From Chroococcidiopsis sp. TS-821 (GTDB lineage Bacteria > Cyanobacteriota > Cyanobacteriia > Cyanobacteriales > Chroococcidiopsidaceae): DNA of 64,000 nucleotides. A model generated the notes under the pieces. The model worked only from the letters and a program-made list of their open reading frames with translations, searched no databases and was not told the DNA's origin. Position 1 is the stretch's first letter, and the number at the start of each line of letters is the position of its first letter. A program made the translations under genes and the position numbers. Of the stretch, positions 56,156-64,000 are shown in pieces. The stretch is from contig NZ_MVDI01000014.1 in assembly GCF_002939305.1 (NCBI RefSeq), positions 39,350 to 103,349 on the forward strand. The letters are read 5' to 3'.

Positions 56156-56230
56156 GGTTATTGGTAATTGGTCATTACAAAGACGTTCTACCAACATTTA
56201 CCCATTACCATTACCTATTACCCGTTACCC
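56156..56230. repeat. Hairpin-forming TTACCC-type intergenic repeat
   Basis: GGTAATTGGTCATTAC on the left and TTACCCATTACC, ATTACCTATTACCCGTTACC on the right can pair imperfectly across a short spacer. It lies just before the peptidase gene. Confidence 0.5.
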
Positions 56231-56273
56231 ACTCCCTACTTAAATCGTTTGATGCCGTATCTCTTAAATAACA

Positions 56274-58169
56274 ATGCAAACCGAAACAGAAACTCAATTA
56301 TCCAAGCTACCACCACTAATTCCGCGCGAAATCCTGTTTGGCAATCCTGAACGCGCGCGCCCGCAACTATCACCTGATGGGAAATACTTAGCATATATTG
56401 CACCCGATGACAAGAACGTTTTACAAGTATGGTTGCGTACAGTAGGACAAGAAGACGATCGCAAACTCACTGACGATAAAAAACGCGGTATCCGCGTCTA
56501 CTTTTGGACGTATGAAGGCGAACAGTTAATTTATCTCCAAGATACCGATGGTGATGAAAACTGGCATTTGTATTCAGTAAATATTAATACACAGATCGTC
56601 CGCGATTTAACTCCCTTTCAAGGAATTCAAGCACAACCAGTGGGACTCGATCCAAACTTCCCGAATGAAATACTTGTAGGGTTAAACTTACAAGATCTGC
56701 GCAAGCATGATGTCTATCGAGTTAACTTGAAAAACGGCGCAGTCGAATTTGATACCGAAAATCCAGGAAATATCGTTGGCTGGTTAGCAGATGCACAATT
56801 TCAGATAAAAGCAGCGATCGCAACTACCCCAGATGGTGGTTCAGATCTTTTGTATCGAGATCTAGATCGAGAATGGCAATTGTTACGTCACTGGGGACCC
56901 GATGACGAAGGTGCTCCAGTATTATTTTCTAATGATGGTCAAACGCTGTATCTCATTGCTAGCCACGAAGCAAATACGCAGCGACTGATTGCCTTAAATT
57001 TAGCAACTCGTGAAGAAAGGGTCGTTGCTGAAGATCCTCAGTATGATGTTGATGGTGTCCTCGTGCAACCACTTTCACGTCAAATCCAGGCTGTTTCGTT
57101 CTACAAAGATAAGGAAGAGTGGCAAATTCTCGATCAAAGTATTGCACCTGATTTTGCAGCAATTGCGCAGGTACATCATGGTGAATTTGCTATCAGTAGC
57201 CGTGACTTAGCAGATAAAACTTGGCTAGTATCTTACCTCACTGATGATGGTCCTGTTTATTACTACACTTACGATCGCGAATCAAAAAATAGCACGCTAC
57301 TCTTTAGCAATCAGCCGAAACTTGAAGGTTTACAACTCGCATCGATGCAACCGATAGCTTACACTGCACGCGACGGGTTAACAATTCATGGCTACTTAAC
57401 AATACCAGTCGGAATTGAACCAAAGAATTTACCAACAGTACTATTAGTTCACGGTGGACCCTGGGCGCGGGATACTTGGGGTTACGATCCGGAAGTGCAA
57501 TGGCTAGCAAATCGCGGCTATGCAGTGTTGCAAGTCAATTTCCGAGGGTCGACAGGTTACGGTAAAAACTTCCTCAACGCGGGTAATCGCGAATGGGGTG
57601 CAAAAATGCACGATGACTTGGTTGATGCAGTAAATTGGTTAGTCGAACAAGGAATTTCCGATCCGCAAAAAATTGCCATCATGGGTGGTTCGTATGGTGG
57701 TTATGCAACCTTAGTCGGATTAACATTTACTCCTGATGTCTTTGCGGCGGGTGTGGATATTGTTGGTCCTAGCAACTTAATTACGATGATGGAGAGTATT
57801 CCCCCCTACTGGGAACCATTAAGAGCAATGGAAGCGCATCGTATTGGTAATTTAGAGACTGAACAGGATTTTTTAAAGTCGCGATCGCCTTTATTTTACG
57901 CTGACCGTATCAAAAAACCACTACTAATTGCCCAAGGTGCAAACGATCCGCGCGTTAAACAAGCCGAAAGTGACCAAATCGTTGAAGCTGTAAAAAAAGC
58001 AGGGAAGCCTGTTGAATATGTACTTTACACCGATGAAGGACACGGTTTTGCGCGTCCTGAAAACCGCTTGCATTTTTATGCTGTAGCGGAGGAGTTTTTA
58101 GCAAAATACTTGGGTGGAAGATTTGAACCAATGGGAGATATTCCTGGTCATTCTGGTGTTATTCAATAA
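56274..58169 (+). CDS. S9-family prolyl-oligopeptidase-like serine peptidase
   Basis: The 631-residue protein has an N-terminal beta-propeller region (LSPDGKYLAYIAPDDKN, then YLQDTDGDENWHLYSVN, FWTYEGEQL) and a C-terminal alpha/beta hydrolase. The catalytic Ser is in IMGGSYGGYATL (about residue 468), with Asp in GANDPRVKQ and His in YTDEGHGFARPENR. This is the S9C/acylaminoacyl-peptidase-like arrangement. There is no signal peptide, so it should act in the cytoplasm on short peptides. A terminator follows. Confidence 0.93.
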   Translation: MQTETETQLSKLPPLIPREILFGNPERARPQLSPDGKYLAYIAPDDKNVLQVWLRTVGQEDDRKLTDDKKRGIRVYFWTYEGEQLIYLQDTDGDENWHLYSVNINTQIVRDLTPFQGIQAQPVGLDPNFPNEILVGLNLQDLRKHDVYRVNLKNGAVEFDTENPGNIVGWLADAQFQIKAAIATTPDGGSDLLYRDLDREWQLLRHWGPDDEGAPVLFSNDGQTLYLIASHEANTQRLIALNLATREERVVAEDPQYDVDGVLVQPLSRQIQAVSFYKDKEEWQILDQSIAPDFAAIAQVHHGEFAISSRDLADKTWLVSYLTDDGPVYYYTYDRESKNSTLLFSNQPKLEGLQLASMQPIAYTARDGLTIHGYLTIPVGIEPKNLPTVLLVHGGPWARDTWGYDPEVQWLANRGYAVLQVNFRGSTGYGKNFLNAGNREWGAKMHDDLVDAVNWLVEQGISDPQKIAIMGGSYGGYATLVGLTFTPDVFAAGVDIVGPSNLITMMESIPPYWEPLRAMEAHRIGNLETEQDFLKSRSPLFYADRIKKPLLIAQGANDPRVKQAESDQIVEAVKKAGKPVEYVLYTDEGHGFARPENRLHFYAVAEEFLAKYLGGRFEPMGDIPGHSGVIQ

Positions 58170-58173
58170 GTAA

Positions 58174-58200
58174 CAGGGTGGGCTTTTGCCTACCCTTTTG
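58174..58200 (+). terminator. Rho-independent terminator after the S9 peptidase gene
   Basis: GGGTGGGC (58176-58183), loop TTTT, GCCTACCC (58188-58195) form an 8-bp stem with one wobble, followed by TTTTGTG. It lies within ten bases of the stop codon. Confidence 0.8.
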
Positions 58201-58348
58201 TGAGTATTTTTACGATTATTGATAGAGTTACATTCAGCTAATTTTGTGGTTGCGATCGCCGCTTACTTCCGCATTTTTACTCTACTGAGTATCTAGAGTA
58301 GAAGCTAAGCTTGCAGATAGCTTCTATTAGTTTTAAAACATCAAATCT

Positions 58349-59038
58349 ATGTTGACAGTTGCACAAGCGCGACCTGACGAACGCGCTCAATTTATTCAAC
58401 GTACGTATACGCATCTTGCTGGAGCAGTAAGTGCATTTATTGTGATTGAGTTCTTGCTATTTCAGACAGGTATTGCTGAAGCCGTGACTAACTTTGTTAT
58501 GGCAAGTCGGTTTACCTGGCTTGGTATTCTCGGAGCATTTGCCTTGCTAGGTTGGATATCACGAGAATTAGCATCCCAAGCAGATTCAGTACAAATTCAG
58601 TATATCGGTTTAGGAGTTTACGTCGTAGCAGAAGCTTTGGTCTTTGCACCCTTGCTGTACATTGCAGCAGTGTTTTTTGATCCAAGCGTGATTCCCACAG
58701 CTGCCATTCTGACGCTATTACTCTTTGGTGGATTAACAACAGTTGCCTTTACAACCCGTAAAGACTTTTCCTTTTTAGGTGGAATACTCAAAGTTGGTGG
58801 GTTTATTGCGCTAGGACTGATTATTTGTAGTATTTTATTTGGTTTCACACTGGGGTTATTCTTTTCAGTAGCAATGGTGGGATTTGCTTCAGCAGCAATC
58901 CTTTATGACACGTCAAAGGTGATGCATCACTATTCCAAGAATCAATATGTAGCAGCTTCCTTAGAATTATTTGCTTCAGTTGCTTTGTTGTTCTGGTATG
59001 TATTGCGAATTGTTATGGCATTGTCTTCTCGTCGTTAG
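58349..59038 (+). CDS. Bax-inhibitor-1/YccA-family membrane protein
   Basis: The 229-residue protein has about seven hydrophobic segments. FIQRTYTHLAGAVSAFIVIEFLLF opens the family, and LYDTSKVMHHYSKNQYVAASLELFASVALLFWYVLRIV is its C-terminal signature, including the Asp that sets the calcium-leak/pH response in homologues. It may form a calcium or proton channel. A terminator-like hairpin follows at 59173-59205. Confidence 0.9.
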   Translation: MLTVAQARPDERAQFIQRTYTHLAGAVSAFIVIEFLLFQTGIAEAVTNFVMASRFTWLGILGAFALLGWISRELASQADSVQIQYIGLGVYVVAEALVFAPLLYIAAVFFDPSVIPTAAILTLLLFGGLTTVAFTTRKDFSFLGGILKVGGFIALGLIICSILFGFTLGLFFSVAMVGFASAAILYDTSKVMHHYSKNQYVAASLELFASVALLFWYVLRIVMALSSRR

Positions 59039-59172
59039 TACCGTTTCAATTTACATAAGTTGAATAAATATAGGCTGACCAGAGCACAAAAAAAAGTATA
59101 AATAAGAATACTTGACATTCAACAATTATTGAATCAAAGGGTTTGAAGTATTTTCTAATTTCCACAAACAAA

Positions 59173-59205
59173 CTCCCACGCCCTAGGTGTTGGGAGATTT
59201 TTATT
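59173..59205 (+). terminator. Terminator-like hairpin after the Bax-inhibitor gene
   Basis: CTCCCA (59173-59178) pairs with TGGGAG (59191-59196) with a partly pairing loop, followed by ATTTTTATTCTTTT. It is about 135 bases after the gene, so it may end either that transcript or read-through. Confidence 0.65.
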
Positions 59206-59217
59206 CTTTTGTAAGTT

Positions 59218-59456
59218 TCATACCCAAATTTCTAACTCTACTTTCATCAGTGCGATCGCATAATGTCTAGGCTCATTCAGTGACATCAATTGGTAAGCAT
59301 TGTCGATTAAGTGATATACTTCTACTTGAGCCTTTTCGACTTCATAAATTGCATGATAAGGTACGCGAATAGCTTATTCGTATACTCAAAATTTTCCAGG
59401 TTCACACTCTGATAGAGAAGTGCGGTTATCTTCACTACCATCACCCGAAATAAATT
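59218..59456 (-). pseudogene. Uma2-family (DUF820) gene remnant with two nonsense codons
   Basis: The frame reads FISGDGSEDNRTSLSECEPG, then KF-stop-VYE-stop, then AIRVPYHAIYEVEKAQVEVY and LNEPRHYAIALMKVELEIWV, the C-terminal half of a Uma2 protein. Comparison with the family suggests TGG became TGA and CAA or CAG became TAA. The N-terminal half is missing: the match stops right where the dispersed repeat starts (59459). Confidence 0.65.
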
Positions 59457-59458
59457 AA

Positions 59459-59622
59459 CCATACAGCCCGCCTGGGAATCAATTCCCATGCTGATAGCTC
59501 AAGCTCACTTAAAGTGGACTGAAAAACTGATTCAGTCTGATAAATTGGACTTTGGCTGTTAGCCCGCACTTTAGTAGAGGGCGAGCAATTGGGTAATAGA
59601 TGAAAACGGTGCAAGATCTGAA
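59459..59622. repeat. Dispersed 165-bp repeat, copy 2
   Basis: It matches copy 1 (55118-55283) over its whole length with scattered differences. GGGAAT (59474 region) and ATTCCC form a small stem, and GCCCGC...GGGCGAGC a second. It joins directly to the truncated Uma2 remnant. Confidence 0.75.
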
Positions 59623-59714
59623 GTTAATGCAGTTATGGAAGTCATGATGTAACTCAAAGTAGCTATGATACTCATTTTAAAATGAGATTGAGATGAAGAA
59701 TAAGTGAGAAACTT
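59623..59714. other. Short spacer upstream of the Uma2 gene
   Basis: No separate gene was seen. It probably contains the promoter of the gene at 59715. Confidence 0.35.
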
Positions 59715-60284
59715 ATGATTACTAGTAAGTACGAATACTATCTGTCTCCTGAAGAATATCTAGAAGCGGAGAAAACAAGCCAAGTTAAACACGAATATAT
59801 CGATGGGCAAGTTTATGCAATGGCAGGAGCAAGTGACGCTCATGTCACCATAACAGGAAACCTCTTTGTTTTGTTACGCAACCATCTTCGAGGTAGCGGA
59901 TGTCGCGTTTACATGGCAGATATGAAAGCTCAAATTGAAACTATCAATCGCTACTACTATCCTGATGTCATGGTAACTTGTGATATGCGAGATCAAAAGA
60001 CTGACTATTTTAAGTCGTATCCTTGCTTAATCGTAGAAGTACTTTCTGAGAGTACCGAAGCTCTTGACCGAGGTAGAAAATTTAGTGACTACCGCCACTT
60101 AGAGACGCTTCAAGAATATGTGTTAATTTCTCAAGACACTATGAATGTAGAGTGTTTCCGTCGTAATGAGAAAGGGCGTTGGGAACTTTATCCGTATGAA
60201 CAAGGGCAAGAAATACACCTAGCCAGCGTTGATTTTTACTGTCCTATATCAGCGATTTACGAAGATGTAAGTATTCAATTATGA
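59715..60284 (+). CDS. Uma2-family (DUF820) putative endonuclease
   Basis: The 189-residue protein opens YLSPEEYLEAEKTSQVKHEYIDGQVYAMAGASDAH, then NRYYYPDVMVTCDMRD, PCLIVEVLSESTEALDRGRK and DYRHLETLQEYVLI, all standard for the family, including the PD and E-x-L residues expected of a PD-(D/E)xK nuclease. It is a second intact copy in the window beside a decayed third (59218-59456). Function is unknown. Confidence 0.88.
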   Translation: MITSKYEYYLSPEEYLEAEKTSQVKHEYIDGQVYAMAGASDAHVTITGNLFVLLRNHLRGSGCRVYMADMKAQIETINRYYYPDVMVTCDMRDQKTDYFKSYPCLIVEVLSESTEALDRGRKFSDYRHLETLQEYVLISQDTMNVECFRRNEKGRWELYPYEQGQEIHLASVDFYCPISAIYEDVSIQL

Positions 60285-60312
60285 TTGATGTTTAATTTAG
60301 TTTATTGCTCAC

Positions 60313-61941
60313 TTACGAAACTACTTTCCGGCGTGAAACACTTACATGGTTATTTAAAAATCGAATTAGTTTGTAAGCAGTTTGATTGAAAAAATGTTCG
60401 GTTAATGTATCTTCTCCACCCCAAATAGGAATTTTTTCACCAAGTTGGGTAAAAGTATCATATACAATAAATTGTGCTATCTTGCCACGCTTACCTGCTG
60501 TTGAATAAACAAGTTGACAAGGATAAGCAACAGTACCAACAAAAGGAATTAACCCTACTAGAAAAGCAACCCAAGGTATTTGTTGACCTGTAGTTAAAGC
60601 TTGAATACTTTTGTAGCCAGTATAAATTGATCTAAAAATAGGACCATCAACTACAAATAAAACTCCAAAACTTATCTCATCAATTACTCCAAGCGCGTAA
60701 AGTGAAGGAATAACAATAAATTCAAGTGATTGAATGATAATTTTCAAGGCAACATGAATACTAAAGTCAACTAAATAGCCACTACCGTGTTCTCGATCTA
60801 AACGCGATCGCAAAAAATTTGCTTCTTCTGGAATTAATTGAGTTCGCTCTTCCCATGCATCAATGCGATCTCTAACTATATCTCTTGTAAATTGTAATCG
60901 GTAGCGTTGTGAGATGAGTACTTTCCAAACTCGTGCAAAGAAATCTCGGTATCGAATTTTCTTTAACTTTTCGATTATTTTAACTGGTAGTTTAACAAAC
61001 AAACGTAAGATTTTTTGCCAAGCTCTTACTAATTCTCTTAAATACCAGCGAAAAATATGATGAGAATACCATTCAGCTTGTTGCTGAGTAATTTTACCTT
61101 TTTTAAGTTGATACTGAATACTTCGCTCTACTCGTTTGAGTTCTTTCCACTGACTTTGATGATGTTCCAAATTATCAGTGTCTGCAATTATTGCTGCATA
61201 TTTATCTCGACCTAGCTTATCTATTATTGCTTTTTTATGTTTTGCCAAATATTTCTTTAGAGTGACAACATCAACATCATCAAATAAAGGTTGCCCATGC
61301 TTAACAGACATGGGAATATAATATGTGAAAAGCTTCAAAACATTTAAGGGAGCTAATGCAGGGACGCCTGATTCTAAATCAATCCAAGCATAGTAATAAC
61401 TAAATTTACCATTTGTATCGTTATGTTCTACATCTGTTAGCAAAAAGTTATTTAGTGCAACCGGATTTCCTTTTCCTGCTTGCCAAACTAAACCATCAAA
61501 TCCTGCATCAATTAGCTTTTGTTGAAGTGGTAGCATGACTTGATGAACTAAATCGGGTAATTCTTTTTTTCGCAGTCGCGTGAACGGCTGACACAAAGCA
61601 ACACTTCTACCATCTACAAATTCTGTATCAATCTGATATGCTTTCTGTTCTTGGTTCCAAGCAGTGGCGATCGCATCTGAGACTTTTAATTGTGAATCAA
61701 ACCAATACTCAACTAAAGCACCTAAAATCTTTCTGCGGTAGTACGCACATCGAATGATATCTTCGTTCCAAATATAGGGGTTGGGCGCTCCTAAAAAAAT
61801 ATAGTGAACTAACTTAGTCAGCTTGTCGCCTGCAAAGATCTTTCTAGCAATACTGACATCCTGATTCTCAATTAAAAAGACTTGTCCAGATCTCCCTGCA
61901 CCAAGAAATTTTTCGTTCTCTGTTGCTTGTGCGTCTGCCAT
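60313..61941 (-). CDS. Kinase-like membrane protein of unknown function
   Basis: The 542-residue protein opens with a glycine-rich loop FLGAGRSGQVFLIENQ (12-27) and IARKIF (K34), like the nucleotide loop and lysine of protein kinases. A Glu in YYRRKILGALVEYWF could be the alpha-C partner. Further on, GKGNPVALNNFLL (156-168) and WIDLESG (187-192) look like the catalytic-loop Asn and the metal Asp, but the catalytic HxD is absent. A basic helical segment follows, then hydrophobic stretches near 395-480. It resembles a divergent or degenerate kinase anchored in the membrane. No close family is known to me. Confidence 0.7.
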   Translation of the reverse strand: MADAQATENEKFLGAGRSGQVFLIENQDVSIARKIFAGDKLTKLVHYIFLGAPNPYIWNEDIIRCAYYRRKILGALVEYWFDSQLKVSDAIATAWNQEQKAYQIDTEFVDGRSVALCQPFTRLRKKELPDLVHQVMLPLQQKLIDAGFDGLVWQAGKGNPVALNNFLLTDVEHNDTNGKFSYYYAWIDLESGVPALAPLNVLKLFTYYIPMSVKHGQPLFDDVDVVTLKKYLAKHKKAIIDKLGRDKYAAIIADTDNLEHHQSQWKELKRVERSIQYQLKKGKITQQQAEWYSHHIFRWYLRELVRAWQKILRLFVKLPVKIIEKLKKIRYRDFFARVWKVLISQRYRLQFTRDIVRDRIDAWEERTQLIPEEANFLRSRLDREHGSGYLVDFSIHVALKIIIQSLEFIVIPSLYALGVIDEISFGVLFVVDGPIFRSIYTGYKSIQALTTGQQIPWVAFLVGLIPFVGTVAYPCQLVYSTAGKRGKIAQFIVYDTFTQLGEKIPIWGGEDTLTEHFFNQTAYKLIRFLNNHVSVSRRKVVS

Positions 61942-62104
61942 GTAAGCAATCCTTTCATAAGCATATAGCTTGTAGGCGATCTCAGCGCGCGATCGCCTAC
62001 ACTTTAGGTATAAATAAAAACAAAATAACCGATTATTTTTATTTATTACTTACAAATTACACGTCTTTAAGACTGGCTAGCATCTAACTTGAGAATAGTC
62101 TGCT
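61942..62104. other. Short intergenic spacer with HIP1
   Basis: It has no gene. GCGATCGC occurs near 61990-61998. Confidence 0.3.
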
Positions 62105-62758
62105 TTATGCTACAGAAGGATCGTCATCAGGTTTAAGTTCTCGCAAGAGTTGTTCGAGTCGATAAGCTTGATCGAGCCGATTTTGATTTCTAAAGATACT
62201 CAACGCTTTTTCTAGCGATGCTAACGCCTCATCGCGTCTTCCTTGTTGCCAAAGTGCTTGTCCTAAATGTGTTAGAGCTTCACCATATTCAGGATTAATT
62301 TCGAGAGCCTTTTGATACTCGGTAATTGCTTCTTGCCATCTACCTTGACGCGCCCGAACGATGCCGATCGCATTATAAGCAAGTGCATAGCGTGAATTGT
62401 GTTTGATAGCTTGTTGATAGGCAGCGATTGCTTCTTCAGCTTTGTTTTGACGAAATAGTACATTGCCGAGTTTGTAATGTCCTACAGCATACTTTGGATA
62501 TCTTTCAATTAACTTACGTAAAATCTCTTCAGCTTCAGTAAATTTTTCCTGACTGGATAAAGCATCAGCAGCTTGAATAAAACGAGTTCGTTCCTCAGTG
62601 CTGCTTTCGCCCATCTGCGCTAACTGGAATGCTTGCTTGTGATTCGTCACGGGCGTTTTAGCTAGCACTGTAGAATATGCACTTATCACCATTAGATAAC
62701 CAAGTGCTAAGTACCCAAAAGGTTTAATCAATGCAACTACTTTGAACTTATGGTTCAT
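62105..62758 (-). CDS. Exported tetratricopeptide-repeat protein
   Basis: The protein of about 217 residues has an N-terminal hydrophobic segment (about 12-34, LIKPFGYLALGYLMVISAYS) and then TPR repeats with the W/Y-G-Y-P pattern (AEEILRKLIERYPKYAVGHYKLGNVLFRQ, AIAAYQQAIKHNSRYALAYNAIGIV, AITEYQKALEINPEYGEALTHLGQAL, ALASLEKALSIF). It likely acts as a protein-interaction scaffold at the periplasmic side. A TTG at 62767 extends the frame by three residues, but the ATG at 62758 is preferred. Confidence 0.82.
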   Translation of the reverse strand: MNHKFKVVALIKPFGYLALGYLMVISAYSTVLAKTPVTNHKQAFQLAQMGESSTEERTRFIQAADALSSQEKFTEAEEILRKLIERYPKYAVGHYKLGNVLFRQNKAEEAIAAYQQAIKHNSRYALAYNAIGIVRARQGRWQEAITEYQKALEINPEYGEALTHLGQALWQQGRRDEALASLEKALSIFRNQNRLDQAYRLEQLLRELKPDDDPSVA

Positions 62759-62924
62759 CGCATTCAATGCCTGAAGCGTTATCTTTTCATTTTAGATTTT
62801 TACCAATAATTCTAGAACTTGTGCAATCTACACGATCGCGATCGCCAGAGAAGTTGCTTGATGTCACGATCGATGATACAATCTACAGAATTTGAGTAAG
62901 TCAGCCTAATCTAGACATTTCTTT

Positions 62925-63095
62925 CAAGGTAATCATTTCGACGAATTGAAAGAAAGCTAGAGCGGAGGAACCACATTATGGGGCGTATCTATTAAACCTT
63001 AATTATCCTAACTAGCCCGAAAATTAAGGTAGAAGGACATCTCTCAGTCCTAGCCCGTCAGCTAACTTCGTAGGCATCGAGAGGAGACTGAAGAG
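62925..63095 (+). promoter_or_regulatory. c-di-AMP riboswitch (ydaO/yuaA class)
   Basis: The RNA contains AGCGGAGGAACCAC (62961-62974) and, farther on, CCCGTCAGCTAACTTCGTAG then GCATCGAGAGGAGA (63055-63088). These are the two conserved blocks of the ydaO/yuaA class in the correct order, spaced with a long paired insert that varies between members. The ligand is cyclic di-AMP, which normally switches expression off. It ends about 95 bases before the universal-stress-like gene, so that gene is its likely target. Exact ends are estimates. Confidence 0.82.
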
Positions 63096-63190
63096 TAAGC
63101 ATTTTCATAATGCCTTATATCTCGTTCAGTGTCTGAGGCTCGTACTGCTCAGTTTTTTGTACCTGCTTTTGACCTAAGGTATCTAAACGC

Positions 63191-63856
63191 ATGAATATCA
63201 AGCCAATGCTCGCGCGTCTACAAAGCGCAATGGGTACGAACGCGATCGAAAGAATGATGTTGTTACCACCAGCAGCACATACTCAGAACACGATGGCGAC
63301 ATCAGTTAACCTGGTTGTTGGTTATAACAGTTCTCCCAACAGTCAAACAGCTTTAGATCTAACACTGTGGATTGCGCATCAAACTCGCTTAGCAACTCAA
63401 AAGCAAGTAACTGTTCATGTAGTCTATGTTGCTGAAGAACATCCTCAGCATCATTGTCCAACCTCTCCTGTATTCGATGTTGCTAAATTGTCCACCGAGA
63501 GACTTTTACAGCAATCAACTCAGATAGCATTTCAACCAGTAGCAACTTTATCGCGTTGGGAAACAGCAATTCAGCCACGGATTACGTCTCCCGATTTATT
63601 TGAACAAGCTGACCTCATTCTATGGCAAGCGAAAAGCCTTGCAGCAGAATGGCGGGGTTCGTTGGTGACACATCTACGCTTTGGTGATATTGCACAAGAA
63701 CTTAAAGCCGTTGTTGAGTCAGAAGACGCTGCTTTACTATTTCTAGGTTGTAACTCGGCGAATCACCCCATTATTCAACAACTCGGTAGTGATTTTCCGT
63801 GCGCTGTTCTCGGTACGGACTTTGCTACGGGAAAAACCCTCGCTAGCGTGCATTAA
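63191..63856 (+). CDS. Universal-stress-protein-like (UspA domain) protein
   Basis: The 221-residue protein contains an UspA-like fold: SVNLVVGYNSSPNSQTALDLTLWIAHQTRLATQKQVTVHVVYV (first strand and helix), then RFGDIAQELKAVVESEDAALLFLGCNSANHPIIQQLGSDFPCAVLG, where the last segment matches the ATP-binding end but without a clean G-x2-G-x9-G-S/T loop. The first 35 residues are an unrelated leader. The preceding c-di-AMP riboswitch ties the gene to osmotic or potassium homeostasis, by inference. It is the only gene with a clear riboswitch in the window. Confidence 0.75.
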   Translation: MNIKPMLARLQSAMGTNAIERMMLLPPAAHTQNTMATSVNLVVGYNSSPNSQTALDLTLWIAHQTRLATQKQVTVHVVYVAEEHPQHHCPTSPVFDVAKLSTERLLQQSTQIAFQPVATLSRWETAIQPRITSPDLFEQADLILWQAKSLAAEWRGSLVTHLRFGDIAQELKAVVESEDAALLFLGCNSANHPIIQQLGSDFPCAVLGTDFATGKTLASVH

Positions 63857-63937
63857 GATTGAGTTTACATATAATACCAATTCTTTAAAGGAGGGCTACA
63901 GATGGTATAAAACTGTCATTGGGTTCAAGAGGCATCT

Positions 63938-64000
63938 ATGGCAGGGGTTTACAAACTAGAAATCGCTGAAAGCGTCGAAGACCTCAAGCAGTTGCTGCGA
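63938..64000 (+). mobile_element. IS630-type transposase, start of gene (cut by window end)
   Basis: An ATG at 63938 opens a frame MAGVYKLEIAESVEDLKQLL that runs to the window edge. This opening (MAG-V/F-x-LEI-x-E-x2-x-LK-x-LL) is characteristic of the first residues of an IS630-like family transposase with a winged helix-turn-helix. The left inverted repeat is expected within 63860-63937 but cannot be fixed without the right end. Confidence 0.5.

Overview
The window comes from a cyanobacterial chromosome. The octamer GCGATCGC (the HIP1 palindrome typical of cyanobacteria) occurs throughout. There is a CpcS-type phycobiliprotein lyase next to an NblB-like HEAT protein, and intergenic spaces carry the short TTACCCATTACC- and GTTAGTGATTAG-type repeats common in cyanobacteria. 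Gene content suggests a unicellular, strongly mucilage-forming type (Chroococcidiopsis/Gloeocapsopsis-like), but that is inference from memory. No rRNA, tRNA or CRISPR array was seen.

Layout. (1) 16-4478: conserved cyanobacterial proteins (a large membrane protein, a small exported coiled-coil protein, a soluble unknown and a plastid-type membrane protein). (2) 4730-24425: a Wzx/Wzy-type extracellular polysaccharide locus. It holds a Wzc-type copolymerase/tyrosine kinase, a PglE-like sugar aminotransferase, two FemAB/GNAT-fold acyltransferases, a methyltransferase, a PglC/EpsL-like initiating sugar transferase, four GT4 glycosyltransferases, a Wzy-like polymerase, a MurJ/Wzx-like flippase, a DUF4874/DUF4832 exported protein and a WbpM/CapD/PglF-type 4,6-dehydratase. 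The dehydratase is split into two overlapping ORFs, and its catalytic half is fused to an EAL (cyclic-di-GMP) domain. Together these suggest a glycan that starts on a 4-amino-4,6-dideoxy sugar. (3) 25201-31124: a ferric-reductase-like flavoprotein with a tiny membrane protein and its own terminator, a small holin-like membrane protein, an EamA transporter, an MtrA-like/DUF4346 protein, and two decayed genes (a sorbosone-dehydrogenase-like gene and a cation transporter). (4) 31377-36732: an RTX-type secreted nuclease, a secreted protein and a minimal catalase-like heme protein. (5) 36776-41736: a GldA/GldF/GldG-type ABC system with a DUF4340 protein, ending in purU with overlapping start and stop codons. 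(6) 41824-48390: methyltransferases, the HEAT protein plus CpcS, a CysQ-like phosphatase, a Uma2 protein, an unknown and a lipoprotein. (7) 48580-53517: a MarR regulator followed by an HlyD/EmrA adaptor and two different MFS exporters; a shared 25-bp motif lies before both marR and hlyD. (8) 54335-60284: a decayed repeat-rich stretch interleaved with PCD, an S9 peptidase, a Bax-inhibitor-1 protein and a Uma2 gene. (9) 60313-64000: a kinase-like membrane protein, a TPR protein, a c-di-AMP (ydaO/yuaA) riboswitch ahead of a universal-stress-like protein, and the cut-off start of an IS630-type transposase.

The observations most worth following are the dehydratase-EAL fusion with its one-base split, the MarR operator set, the c-di-AMP riboswitch upstream of a Usp gene, and the methanogen-MtrA-like protein. 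Family assignments rest on motifs read by eye; no database search was run.
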